Of a DNA stretch of 64,000 bases, positions 41,801 to 48,290 are shown in pieces. The stretch is taken from positions 115,108,067 to 115,172,066 of the forward strand of contig CM055265.1 of NCBI GenBank assembly GCA_029237695.1. The letters run 5' to 3'. The notes under the pieces are model-generated. The model was given only the letters and a program-made list of their open reading frames with translations, ran no database searches and was not told the DNA's origin. Source of the DNA: Conchocele bisecta. Lineage: Eukaryota > Mollusca > Bivalvia > Lucinida > Thyasiridae. Each line of letters begins with the position of its first letter. Positions within the stretch are counted from its first letter, which is position 1. Position numbers and translations under genes: made by a program.

Positions 41801-43796
41801 ACGCCTTTAGCCTATCAACAGCTAAGGTCATTTAAGGCCGGGCCAATGGGTTTAGTACTAAATCACATATATTACCTGTACAAGTACATGTACATGTTCA
41901 AGTACATGTACAAATGGGAGGAAAATCCCAAAATCAGAACTGAATATGTACAATAAAAAAGCTATTACTATATATTCAGCCCTGAAATCAGAAGAATCTT
42001 CATATTGTGCAAGTCCTCGCCACACCAGAATCACTTGGCCCCTCTCCCAAAAGCAGTAGGATCAGTAATAATATTACTACTTTTTAATGGGCAATAACCC
42101 AATTCAACTCCCATGTAACAAAAGAACCAAAGATAAAAACGTACCTCATGGCAAAACCAGTAGCCTATTTCACCAACATTGCAAAGTATACTTTTCTAGC
42201 AAAGTATACTTTGAGGGAGAAGATTTCAATTTTTGGATACATGTATTAATTTTTATTATACATGTACTGAATTTATTACATTATTTTGGCTGTGATGATG
42301 TAATAAATTCAGTATAATAATTATGCATACTTTTAATCATCAAATATATGCAGTGGTTAGTTCAATATGAAATAATGCACTTCAGGAAAAATAAATGATT
42401 ACTCCCTCAAAGTATACATTGCTAGAAAAGTATACTTTGCAATGTTGGTGAAATCGGCTACTGGCGAATCATGATTCCTATAAGGAGGAACTCCTATCGT
42501 TAATGTATGCCGTCGCGTTCGCCCGACCACCACCCACTTTGGCTGTGATAATGTAATACTGATAATGTAATGCATTCAGAATAATAATTGTGCATACTTC
42601 TATTCATCAAATATATGCTGTCGTTCTTTATAACATAATGCGTTTCGTGAAAAATAAATGATTACTCCCTCAAAGTATACTTTGCTAGATAAGTATACTT
42701 TGCAATTCCGATGAAATCGGCTACTGGGGGCCGTTTCACTAAACTTCTTACGACTAAAATGTTCGTAAGTGCAAAATTATGATAGTCTGTAAATTGCACA
42801 TCAACACTGTTTCCTTGTAAACAATTATTGGATTTACATTTATTGAGCATAGGCTGCATATGCAGCCTATGCTCAATAAATGTAAATCCACCAATTCAAA
42901 TTTCTAGACGATCCTAAATTTGCGCTTAGGAACATTTTAGTCGTAAGAAGTTTAGTGAAACGGGCTACTGATCCGTGAATAACTAGACATGGTGCCTAGG
43001 ACAATTGTGTCCAGTATACATGTAGCTACTGGAGAAATTGTGTTCACGTCACGCGTCTAGATCCGGGTCTACAAACTTGAGAAATTTGTGTCCTATCCAC
43101 GTTCTGATCTGTGACTGACTTTAGCAATTGGTCTTGTGACATTTGTGTTCAATCTAGCTTTTGATGTGCAATTAATCTGAGATATGGGCCTACATTGTGG
43201 TACATGTACTGTTGTGGTCGTTATCTGTTTCATCGACTTTCTTGCCCGTTTCTAATATAATTAGGGAAACTAACCATTTTACGATCCTACTACGCTTTCG
43301 TCACCTTGTGACGAAAGCGTAGTAGGATCTTAAAATGGTTAGTTGTGACGAAAGCGTAGTAGGATCGTAAAATGGTTAGTTTCCCTAATTATATTAGAAA
43401 CGGGCAAGAAAGTCGATGAAACAGATAACGTGTGTCCTATGTTTGCACTAACAATTAACCTTGTCACCCCTAAATATCACACTGATCAATGCTAATGGTT
43501 GGACTATTCCATCATTCGAAACGGGTATTTTTTTGTTCTCCAAATATTCTAAATCAAATGACAAATACTGACCATCCAGGCGTGACGGCTCGTTACAAGC
43601 CAGCTCATCTAGATATACAATGCTTGCAAAAGTTGCCCTTATGATATTTACAGATTAACCAACAATTAACTTTATGATTGCAGAGAAAGACGACTACACA
43701 ATAATCAGTGACACAGTGGCCGCCTCTCTGCCGGACACAGCCTCACAGTCCGAGTCTGTCCGTGACGGAGGGGACTCCCTCAACAACTTTGAATAG
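29248..43796 (+). CDS. Claudin/PMP22-like four-TM gene B (six exons)
   Basis: Exons 29248-29815, 31187-31754, 36802-36950, 37247-37454, 39083-39237 and 43684-43796 join with consistent phases into 587 codons including the stop (586 residues). TM1 is about 12-31, followed by APAWF with Trp34. The claudin-family signature appears as GIW at 195-197 with Cys201 and Cys207. TM2 is about 388-405, TM3 about 415-438 and TM4 about 474-496; the cytoplasmic tail is 498-586. In claudins the W-to-GLW spacing is about 15-20 residues; here it is about 160, and another 180 low-complexity residues separate the Cys pair from TM2. N-glycosylation sequons (NDS, NTT, NHS) fall only in predicted extracellular loops, supporting the topology. 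There is no claudin-type C-terminal PDZ ligand (it ends NNFE). Likely a plasma-membrane junction or matrix protein; function is inferred from fold only. Confidence 0.78.
29882..30192. mobile_element. Family A fold-back in gene B intron 1
   Basis: It begins 66 bp after the exon 1 donor. TAGTAGCCGATTTCACC and GTGAAATTGGCGACAG are the ends; the central stem meets at CAGCCATTTTGGCTG. Confidence 0.9.
30236..30477. mobile_element. Family H MITE, right half only
   Basis: It holds CGCACTTAATTAGTATAAAT, ATACCACCGCGCGTCACTAT and GAGTGGGCATGTACATTTAA. The left half is missing. Confidence 0.75.
30645..30763. mobile_element. Fold-back fragment with GGTAGGAATTCCT core
   Basis: GATAAATAGAATAGCATACT and the pair GGAAACGGTAGGAATTCC / GAAATTCCTACGCGTTTCC recur in modified form at about 58010-58095 and 60978-61085. 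Confidence 0.6.
30763..31186. mobile_element. Two decayed family A copies ending at gene B exon 2
   Basis: The first runs TGTAGCCTATTTCACCAAAA to about 31010. The second runs TTTCACTTTGAGGGAGTAAT to TACTCCCTGAACGTGCATTT, then AGTTAGATTAG, whose AG is the exon 2 acceptor. The centre TCACAGCCA is still visible in both; the stems are broken. Confidence 0.7.
31187..31754 (+). CDS. Gene B exon 2: GIW-C-C motif and acidic Trp heptads
   Basis: The acceptor TTAGATTAG| gives phase 1, and the split Val codon leads into NDSGGIWLLECRRNIKCTC. A second AG nine bases upstream would keep frame and add three residues. A Gly/Pro/Thr/Asp-rich stretch follows (about 210-293). Twelve seven-residue repeats then occupy residues 294-377, with consensus PDDWMPN or PDDWAPG. 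The donor is CACAC|GTGAGT after 31754, phase 2. Confidence 0.8.
31498..31749 (+). repeat. Coding 21-bp minisatellite (12 units)
   Basis: The unit is close to CCTGACGATTGGATGCCTAA plus C. Units alternate ATGCCTAAC and GCACCTGGC endings, giving a 42-bp higher-order period at 31519-31644. The last four units have diverged. All three forward frames and the reverse stay open, creating shadow ORFs. Confidence 0.9.
31773..31965. mobile_element. Truncated family G element
   Basis: AACTGTCTGTTTCATGAAAC and CGTGCCTTGATTTCCTTGCG match the left arm of family G. The right arm is absent. Lies in gene B intron 2. Confidence 0.65.
32073..32377. mobile_element. Family D fold-back
   Basis: The hairpin GAGAATAGTAGGTTAGTGCG faces GCACTAACCTACTATTC, followed by the right end CACGGCACATACGTACTGTG and TTGACGGGATAA. 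Confidence 0.8.
32394..32701. mobile_element. Family A fold-back MITE
   Basis: CAGTAGCCTATTTCATC to GATGAAATATGCTACTG. The central stem meets at CAGCCAAATTGGCTG. Orientation is opposite to the copy at 10037. Confidence 0.9.
32806..33075. mobile_element. Long fold-back of about 270 bp
   Basis: CATATGAGACACGCCTTGGG and TTTGTACCTTCGGACATCTG are mirrored by CAGATGTCCGAAGGTACAAA and CATGGCGTGTCTCATAT. The centre is CGGAATATAATTCCG. Looser relative near 48830-49080. Confidence 0.85.
33249..33358. repeat. Hairpin of about 110 bp
   Basis: CAGTGGGGTCCGCGTGTAAG and TGCACACACGAAGGAACAC are mirrored by GTGTTCGTTCGTGTGTGCAC and CACGCTGACCCCACTG, with loop GGTTGGAACCAACC. Confidence 0.85.
33399..33910. 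mobile_element. Family M fold-back with about 22-bp repeats (largest copy)
   Basis: TACGGAGCCCCGCATGGGAC opens it; TGTCCCCTGCGGGCCTC closes it. Inside are about four units one way and about fifteen units (GAACGAATTGTTAATTCGAG) the other way, so one arm is amplified. The 191-residue ORF across it is a repeat artefact. Confidence 0.85.
33983..34210. mobile_element. Family M fold-back, right end missing
   Basis: TACGGAGCCCCGCAGGGGAC is followed by a T run and forward then reverse about 22-bp units. It stops at GGGAACGAATGTGAC without the right terminal repeat. Confidence 0.8.
34282..34853. mobile_element. Family G fold-back, long form
   Basis: ACTGTCTGTTTCACGAAAGC and GCTTTCGTGAAACAGACT are inverted ends. 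The inner stem is CCCCATGTTAAATCCCCATA with its mirror, joined by CTTCACGGAGTGAAA. Confidence 0.85.
35245..35370 (-). mobile_element. SINE-like repeat I, 3' end with (GTTT)n
   Basis: Nine or so GTTT units precede GGGGTTTAACGGCCTATCAA and AGGTCATTAAGGCCGGGTCA, the reverse complement of the repeat I 3' end. The ORFs here come from the microsatellite. Confidence 0.7.
35408..35500 (+). mobile_element. Family H MITE, left end only
   Basis: TTAAAGGTACATGCCCACTC and AGGAATTAAATAAGTGTATA match family H; the copy is then lost. Confidence 0.7.
35525..35815. mobile_element. Family D fold-back
   Basis: GAGAATAGTAGGTTAGTGCC faces GGCACTAACCTACTATTC; the right end is CACGGCACATACGCACTGTG and TTGATGGGATAA. 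Confidence 0.85.
36084..36403. mobile_element. Family M fold-back
   Basis: GTCAGGGGACATGATTTTG (left end partly lost) and TACGTCCCCTGCGGGGCTCC with GTA at the right enclose TTCGTTCCCACGAAATAACA-type units. Confidence 0.8.
36802..36950 (+). CDS. Gene B exon 3: TM2 and start of TM3
   Basis: The acceptor region is TCTCTTTCAGACAG. Only the second AG (36800-36801) keeps phase with exon 2, giving T|FRSMAEYRAEATVALVLSF. TM2 is about residues 388-405; a CC pair and basic QRH connect to TM3. The donor is TTTCCA|GTGAGT after 36950, phase 1. The pattern (short basic turn between TM2 and TM3) is typical of the PMP22/claudin fold. Confidence 0.8.
37247..37454 (+). CDS. Gene B exon 4: TM3 end, second loop, TM4
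   Basis: The acceptor CTTCCACCAG ends at 37246. The exon encodes TLMAIPVVHTLV, a His/Lys-rich loop with an NHS sequon at 458-460, then DHWSAIVCAVGSIVGVVSAI as TM4. The donor is CATACAG|GTAATA, phase 2. Start phase and the L-x-x-x-P pattern match the gene A exon. Intron 3 is only 296 bp, the shortest of this gene. Confidence 0.8.
37577..37817. mobile_element. Family B fold-back MITE, shortened centre
   Basis: GGGGCCCGTTTCACTAAACT and AGTTTAGTGAAACGGCACCC are the ends; the centre is reduced to GAGTATAGACTATGCTC. About 120 bp downstream of the exon 4 donor. Confidence 0.85.
38001..38530. mobile_element. Family H MITE
   Basis: CTTAAAGTTACATGCCCATT and GAGTGGGCACGTATCTTTAAG are the ends; the left end has a duplicated TTGCCCA. 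Confidence 0.8.
38970..39050 (-). mobile_element. Pearl-like element fragment before exon 5
   Basis: The reverse complement reads GCGCGATATAGTCGGCACAT, GGCGTACGTGCGTCCGGGTT and AAAGTTTTTGGTTAA, matching the head of the element at 2264. It ends about 30 bp before the exon 5 acceptor. Confidence 0.75.
39083..39237 (+). CDS. Gene B exon 5: proximal cytoplasmic tail
   Basis: The acceptor is TAACCGGACAG; phase 2 completes Ser498, then AKREVNGKYKLEQAGAMES and, further on, GTPVIMVVTDDSLKE. The donor GAAG|GTTTGT is weak in consensus but is the only choice in phase with exon 6. PVIMVVTD aligns with PGLVFLTD in gene A. Basic residues next to TM4 fit a cytoplasmic start. Confidence 0.75.
39247..39683 (+). 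mobile_element. Family C hairpin with a second hairpin in its loop
   Basis: The copy starts 10 bases downstream of the exon 5 end. The stem ATTATAGGAATGAATGGCC is normal, but the loop holds an AT-rich inverted repeat (ACAATTTTCGA to TCGAAAATTGT) at about 39329-39412, absent from the other C copies. Confidence 0.85.
39851..40082. mobile_element. Family B fold-back MITE, shortened centre
   Basis: GGCCCATTTCACTAAACTTC and CAGTTTAGTGAAACGGGCCC are the ends; the centre is GAGCATATGCAGCCTATGCT, with one arm shortened. Confidence 0.85.
40102..40396. mobile_element. Family A fold-back MITE
   Basis: CAGTAGGCTATTTCACCAAC to GATGAAATAGGCTACAG. The central stem meets at CAGCCATTTTGGCTG. Confidence 0.9.
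40500..41125 (+). mobile_element. SINE-like repeat I with a nested palindrome
   Basis: TGGGAGCATGCGATGGGCAA, then CCTAGTTTGGCC, the insertion at 40603-40799, TTTGGCCCTCACATACGTCT, AATTTCAGGGCTAGATATAT and GTTGATAGACCGTTAAACAC. Removing the insertion restores the order seen at 17565-17925. Confidence 0.75.
40603..40799. mobile_element. hAT-like palindromic MITE with 8-bp target duplication
   Basis: Ends CACAGGTTGAAGTAACGGAC and GTCCGTTACTTCAACCTGTG are perfect inverted repeats. GTTTGGCC occurs at 40595-40602 and again at 40800-40807. An 8-bp duplication is the hAT hallmark. A solitary arm lies near 50935-50980. Confidence 0.85.
41247..41562. mobile_element. Fold-back with one arm tripled
   Basis: Outer ends GATGGAAGACTCGGACCTAC and AGGTCCGAATCTTCCAC are inverted. 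The left arm has three tandem copies of a 62-bp unit (AATGCCTATTAAAA to CAGTACCATCTTCTA); the right arm has one inverted copy (AGAAGATGGTACTGTACGAG). Confidence 0.85.
41670..42726. mobile_element. Family A element split by repeat I, itself holding another A
   Basis: The left half runs CAGTAGCCTATTTCACC to ACAGCCATTTTG (about 41794). Reverse-oriented repeat I follows (GCCTATCAACAGCTAAGGTC and on). A complete family A copy sits in it at 42159-42463. After CGCCCGACCACCACCCAC the outer right half resumes with TTTGGCTGTGATAATG and ends CGGCTACTG. Confidence 0.85.
42159..42463. mobile_element. Family A fold-back MITE (inner copy)
   Basis: CAGTAGCCTATTTCACCAAC to GTTGGTGAAATCGGCTACTG. One central stem has lost the CACAGCCA block, leaving TTATTTTGGCTGTGATGATG. 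Confidence 0.9.
42727..42965. mobile_element. Family B fold-back MITE with TACTG flanks
   Basis: GGGGCCGTTTCACTAAACTT to AAGTTTAGTGAAACGGGC. TACTG at 42722-42726 and 42966-42970 flanks it, so it appears inserted in the terminal repeat of the outer family A element with a 5-bp duplication. Confidence 0.8.
43221..43429. mobile_element. Fold-back with a duplicated segment in one arm
   Basis: TTATCTGTTTCATCGACTTT and GTTTCTAATATAATTAGGGA are mirrored at the right. The right arm carries GACGAAAGCGTAGTAGGATC twice, the left arm only once. Confidence 0.85.
43684..43796 (+). CDS. Gene B exon 6: distal tail and stop
   Basis: The acceptor is TTATGATTGCAG. Phase 1 gives E|EKDDYTIISDTVAASLPDTA and a Ser/Asp-rich end, with stop TAG at 43794-43796. 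YTII fits a YxxI/L-type sorting motif by pattern only. No clear AATAAA is seen close downstream. Confidence 0.75.
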
Positions 43797-43964
43797 GACG
43801 TCAGTCTGGCCGAAACAAAACAACTGGAACAATAATTGTGCCGATGATTACCCCTTTCTACCCTGAATATCCTACATTGGCTGTTTCTTACTCATTTTTG
43901 GAATATTCCATTAATGACAAAACGTGGATTTGTTTAGAGGTGAATATGTGTGACAAATGCTGCA

Positions 43965-44209
43965 GATGCTGACGAGACGGCTCGTTAGGAGCCGGCTCAT
44001 CTGGATCTAGTGTTTGCACATGTTGACTCTCTGGCTTGTATGGTTAAATTTGCGGTGTGTGTACTCGATAACCTGAATTTTCTAACAAAAAGAGTGGAAT
44101 GTTGGAGCCCGGTGAAAGTACAATTGTAGAGGCATTCTGCACATTTCATGCAGAGTGTAAATCATTTGTTTAAAATGTATGCTGGTGACATATATTGTCC
44201 ATTGAGATG
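43965..44209 (+). repeat. GACGGCTCGTTAGGAGCC hairpin repeat and flank
   Basis: GAGACGGCTCGTTAGGAGCC then GGCTCATCTGGATCTAG match a copy at about 43578-43625 on the other side of exon 6. The longer palindrome at about 44570-44640 is a complete relative. Confidence 0.65.
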
Positions 44210-44465
44210 TCGAGTGGTTGACAGAATTTATCGCAACATGTCGACATAAATGTCACATATCAACATAACGTGAAACTATGTCGACATGTCGAGATAAAAC
44301 GTTATCACAAGTCGACATACGGTGATAGTTGAACACATGTCGACAGAAGGTGATAAGTTAACACAATATGTCAACATAATGTGATATTTTATATCAACAT
44401 GTCCACATAATTTAGCTCAACATGCCAACATAGTTTCACGCTGTCGACATGTGATATATATAAGT
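44210..44465 (+). repeat. Degenerate GTCGACATGTCGAC-type tandem repeat
   Basis: Motifs like AACATGTCGACATAATGTGA recur about ten times with poor spacing, in mixed orientations. The region is gene-free. Confidence 0.65.
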
Positions 44466-44569
44466 CTATATATTGCGATAAATTATGTTTGCCCAGTTCG
44501 ACAAGTAGCAGAACTGTAATTATTTAACCCTTTCAACACCACAGACCTCTATAGACACAATGTTTGCAA

Positions 44570-44640
44570 ACAGTGCAGATCCAGATGAGCCGGCTCGTAA
44601 CGAGCCGTCTCATCAGGATCTCCACTGTTTGTTAATAATT
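44570..44640. repeat. Hairpin, GATGAGCCGGCTCG type
   Basis: AAACAGTGCAGATCCAGATG and AGCCGGCTCG are mirrored by CGAGCCGTCTCATCAGGATC and TCCACTGTTT. Confidence 0.8.
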
Positions 44641-45504
44641 TTAAACGTCGTACAGATTACACTTTTAGAAGAATGGGATAATTTGAATGAACAAAATTAA
44701 TGAAATAGCGTGAAACATTGGCATGGAACATCCTATTAAGTTACTTGGTGTTGAAAGGGTTAAGGACCCGTTTTATACCTTATCATCGTTTCGTAAATGT
44801 GATAAAATATATGAAAAACATGGAATATTATGTGAATACTGCCTCGTTACTGTATCCTATACAGCACATGGAGTGGCCAAGTCGGCCATCTTTGTGTGTT
44901 CCAGCCATCAGCCAGTTTCATCTATTCTGCCGTTTGACAAAGAACTCAAAATGTGAAGTAGAACATATGATATAATGTAGCTAATCACATATAAGTAGAA
45001 AAGCAAGGAGAATGGACTCCTATCAATTATATTACACCAAACTCTAAAATATGTCAGTTTTCTGGACAGGTTTGTGCCTGTGTTTTGAACATGAAACACC
45101 ATTATAAATAACCGAAAAAAGGAAGAATAAAGCACATATTTCCGGAGACTACCATGATCGAGACTCATTAATTATGTCTGAATTGTCTAACTTTAAGTTG
45201 CCATCGATCATGATTTCGTCACCTCCATAGTATTGCAATATTTATTTCGCCGAGTAATTATATGCAAACATCTTTTTGAAATAGTTAAAAACAAAGTATA
45301 ATGCATTGAATTAATGTTTTTATTACCACAAATGACTTTAATATGGACTGCTAGCTTAGTAGTTGCAATTTAATTGGTAGGGGTTGAAACGAAGTCGTAC
45401 ATTAGACGGTTTCCCTGTATGCCATTTGGACGCGTCGTCTCCAATATTTTCACAAAAACTCACACAGAAAGGCAAAATGGAGAAATAGAAAATGTTGTAG
45501 ATCC
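44641..45504. other. Gene-free stretch with old repeats
   Basis: Short ORFs at 44718-44975 overlap in two frames without domain character. TGGCCAAGTCGGCCATCTTT near 44875 appears inverted and diverged near 47270, so this is probably a dispersed repeat. Confidence 0.45.
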
Positions 45505-45812
45505 AGTAGCATATTTCATCAACATTGCAAAGTATACTTTACTAGCAAAGTATACTTTGAGGGAGTAATCATTTATTTTTCCTGAAATGCATTATTTCAT
45601 ATAGAACTAATGACTGCATATATTTGATGATTAAAACTATGCAGAATTATTATACTGAATTTATTACATTATCACAGCCAAAATGGCTGTGATAATGTAA
45701 TAAATTCAGTATAATAAAAATTAATAAATTTATCATAAAATTGAAAATTTCTCCCTCAAAGTATACTTTGCTACTAAAGTATACTTTGCAATGTTGGTGA
45801 AACAGGCTACTG
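45505..45812. mobile_element. Family A fold-back MITE
   Basis: CAGTAGCATATTTCATCAAC to GTTGGTGAAACAGGCTACTG. The central stem meets at CAGCCAAAATGGCTG. Confidence 0.9.
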
Positions 45813-46264
45813 ATCAGCCGGTGCATCCGCAGTCTGATCAGCGTCTGCAACATTCGTCATTACATACATGAAACCCCAGTCATGCTTCGAAAAAAGCAAT
45901 ATATGTTGTTACAGGCTACAGGAGGGTGTTATTTAATCGCAATTTCGATAAGCCCCATTTATCGAGTCACAGCCACATACATTTCTATTGCTTTTTTTCT
46001 ACATATATATATCTATATATATACGTATATATATATATTCATCTACAATAACAATAATAAACGATCTTGTATTAAGAACATTGATGAAAATGAACCTTAA
46101 TATGCATGCAATATATATTTTTAAATTTGTGTATGGTTTGTATATCTTGTGAAATAGCTTGAATGTTTTTCACACCATGTAGACAAAGCCCAATATTATA
46201 TCGTATTGACCAGAACAGTGTATTTTAGTGGGGTAGCTCCTTATATATATTTGATTATGTACAC

Positions 46265-46590
46265 TATGGGAAACTGTGTAGATCCTGATTAGATTGTGAA
46301 TGCATATTTCCCCTACAGGTATAGCCTCAACAAGTGGTTATGCACAAAATGGGGAACCGGGTAGACCCTGATTGCAAATTTCCCGTAGAAGGTATAGCCT
46401 CAACAAGTGATTGTTATAAGATGGCTACAGGTCCTGGCGGGCAACACGCGGCTTGCTTGTATAGTGATTATGTGCAAGATGGAAAACAGTGTAGACCCTA
46501 ATCAGACTGTGATTGCAAATTTCCCTATAGAGGTATAGCCTCAACAAGTGATGATGTACAAGATGGCTACACGTCCTGGCGGGCAACAAC
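46265..46590 (+). repeat. Three-copy tandem repeat of about 105 bp
   Basis: TAGACCCTGATTGCAAATTT, GGTATAGCCTCAACAAGTGA and CAAGATGGCTACACGTCCTG recur, then GCGGGCAACAC. AT-rich microsatellite (TATATA) lies just upstream at about 46003-46040. Confidence 0.7.
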
Positions 46591-48077
46591 GGCTAGTATA
46601 CGGTCGACACCTTCACACTGTCTCCTTGGATGTCAACATTATAGAGGTTCTAGTTTTTTATTTGTATGTCAATTAAAAATCATCATTCCCATTTAGCATG
46701 TTTAGCCATTATAAAGTGGATTATCTTCCTTCGCTTCCTAGTACAAGTTATTCGCGGTACTCTCCCTTTATACAAATATTTCCACTTTGCATCAAAACAT
46801 TAAAATGGGCCCTGGTATGAGCAAATTAAGGACAGATATTATGTAAGTGCGGTCCAAACATCGTTATTATGATGTGTATAGCTTTATTTATTAACACATA
46901 TAGTAATTATATGAAGATTTGGGTAGATTTGGGTAAGATTTGGGTAAATCGTGTCACCCCTCTGTTATTAGCTATCAAATCCAGTGACATGTACGCAGTT
47001 ACCAGAGTGTATTGTCCCTGGTGTCTATTCGCATACTATGCGAGTAAATATAGCTTTACCTATGGGTAACATGTACACTAACATAGGCATCTAAATTTAT
47101 TTTGAGATTGATCAGAGAAATGCAGATATCTCGTCTTTCGTAGATTGCTGGAATAATATCTATAGCTTGCCGTTGTCATATCTGTCTTATGTATTGTACC
47201 AAATTTTAGTTGGTTTACTGTCCTATTTGCTGTATCTGTCAAACGCACGAAGTGGTGAAACTGTACGATGGCTTGTAAATACCAAGATGGCGGAGATAGC
47301 AACTCAATGCTCCATATAGTACACGTAAGACAGTAACAAGACAATATTCACATATTATATTCAGATCACATCACTCTTATGAAGCAATTATCATTGAAGC
47401 CAAGTGTATTGATCTAGGACCTAATACCTTAAGCCCGGTTAAATTGTCACCACAAATTGTAATCTCGACTAGTATTCTTCAAATGTGTGCTCACAACAAT
47501 GTATATTTCATATGACAATATTATTTTCAAAATAATGAATGTTATTTGCATGAAACGAGTTCAATTAATAATTGAAGTGGTTAATAGAGGAATAACCGAG
47601 TTATCCATTATTCATATGACCCTGTCAATTGAAGTTCTTGTTTTATATACATGTAATATTAACCAACCCGTTCAATTGCCACATACTGTGTACATATATA
47701 ACATTTTATAGTGTATCCAAGCTTTTGAAAACTGCAGGACAATTTATGCAACAAGACAATGGTGACCAAGTGTATGGTGAATAAATTAATGTGACTGCAG
47801 ATTTAATGGCAAACCCGGCATTTTGGTGATTTAAAATTAGCACACAAATGACATTTAAAACCGTGTATACATGTACACAACCCAATACTAGACCAATTTG
47901 ATCCCAGTGTGGACCCATACTAAGCTGCACATCTGTGCAGTCTGGTCAGGTTCTGCACTGGTCACTACTCTGTCATTGTATTTGTTTGTTTGTTGGGGTT
48001 TAACGGCCTATCAACAGCTAAGGTAATTTAAGGCAGACTCGGTCATTGTAATAACCAGCCAAGCAAACAACAGCACA
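46591..48077. other. Gene-free stretch between convergent genes
   Basis: Only a repeat I 3' end in reverse (TTGGGGTTTAACGGCCTATC at about 47993) and short non-coding ORFs were seen. Confidence 0.5.
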
Positions 48078-48290
48078 GGGGGCCCCGTTTCACTAAACTT
48101 TGTACGTCTAAAATGTTTGTAAGTGCAAAATTATGATAGTTTGTAAATTTCACATTAACAATGTTTTCGTGTCCTCATTGGATTTACATTTATTGAGCAT
48201 AGGCTCAATAAATTGAAATTTCCAGACGATCCTACATGTTTACTTAAGAACATTTTAGTCGTACGAAGTTTAGTGAAACGGGCCCCAGAT
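48078..48290. mobile_element. Family B MITE with central stem deleted
   Basis: GGGGGCCCCGTTTCACTAAA and CGTACGAAGTTTAGTGAAAC are the ends. One arm of the central hairpin is gone (GAGCATAGGCTCAATAAATT). Confidence 0.8.

Noticed and set aside
44718..44975. Two overlapping ORFs of 77-85 residues
   Set aside because: Neither has recognisable character, and part of the sequence is repeated in inverted form near 47270.
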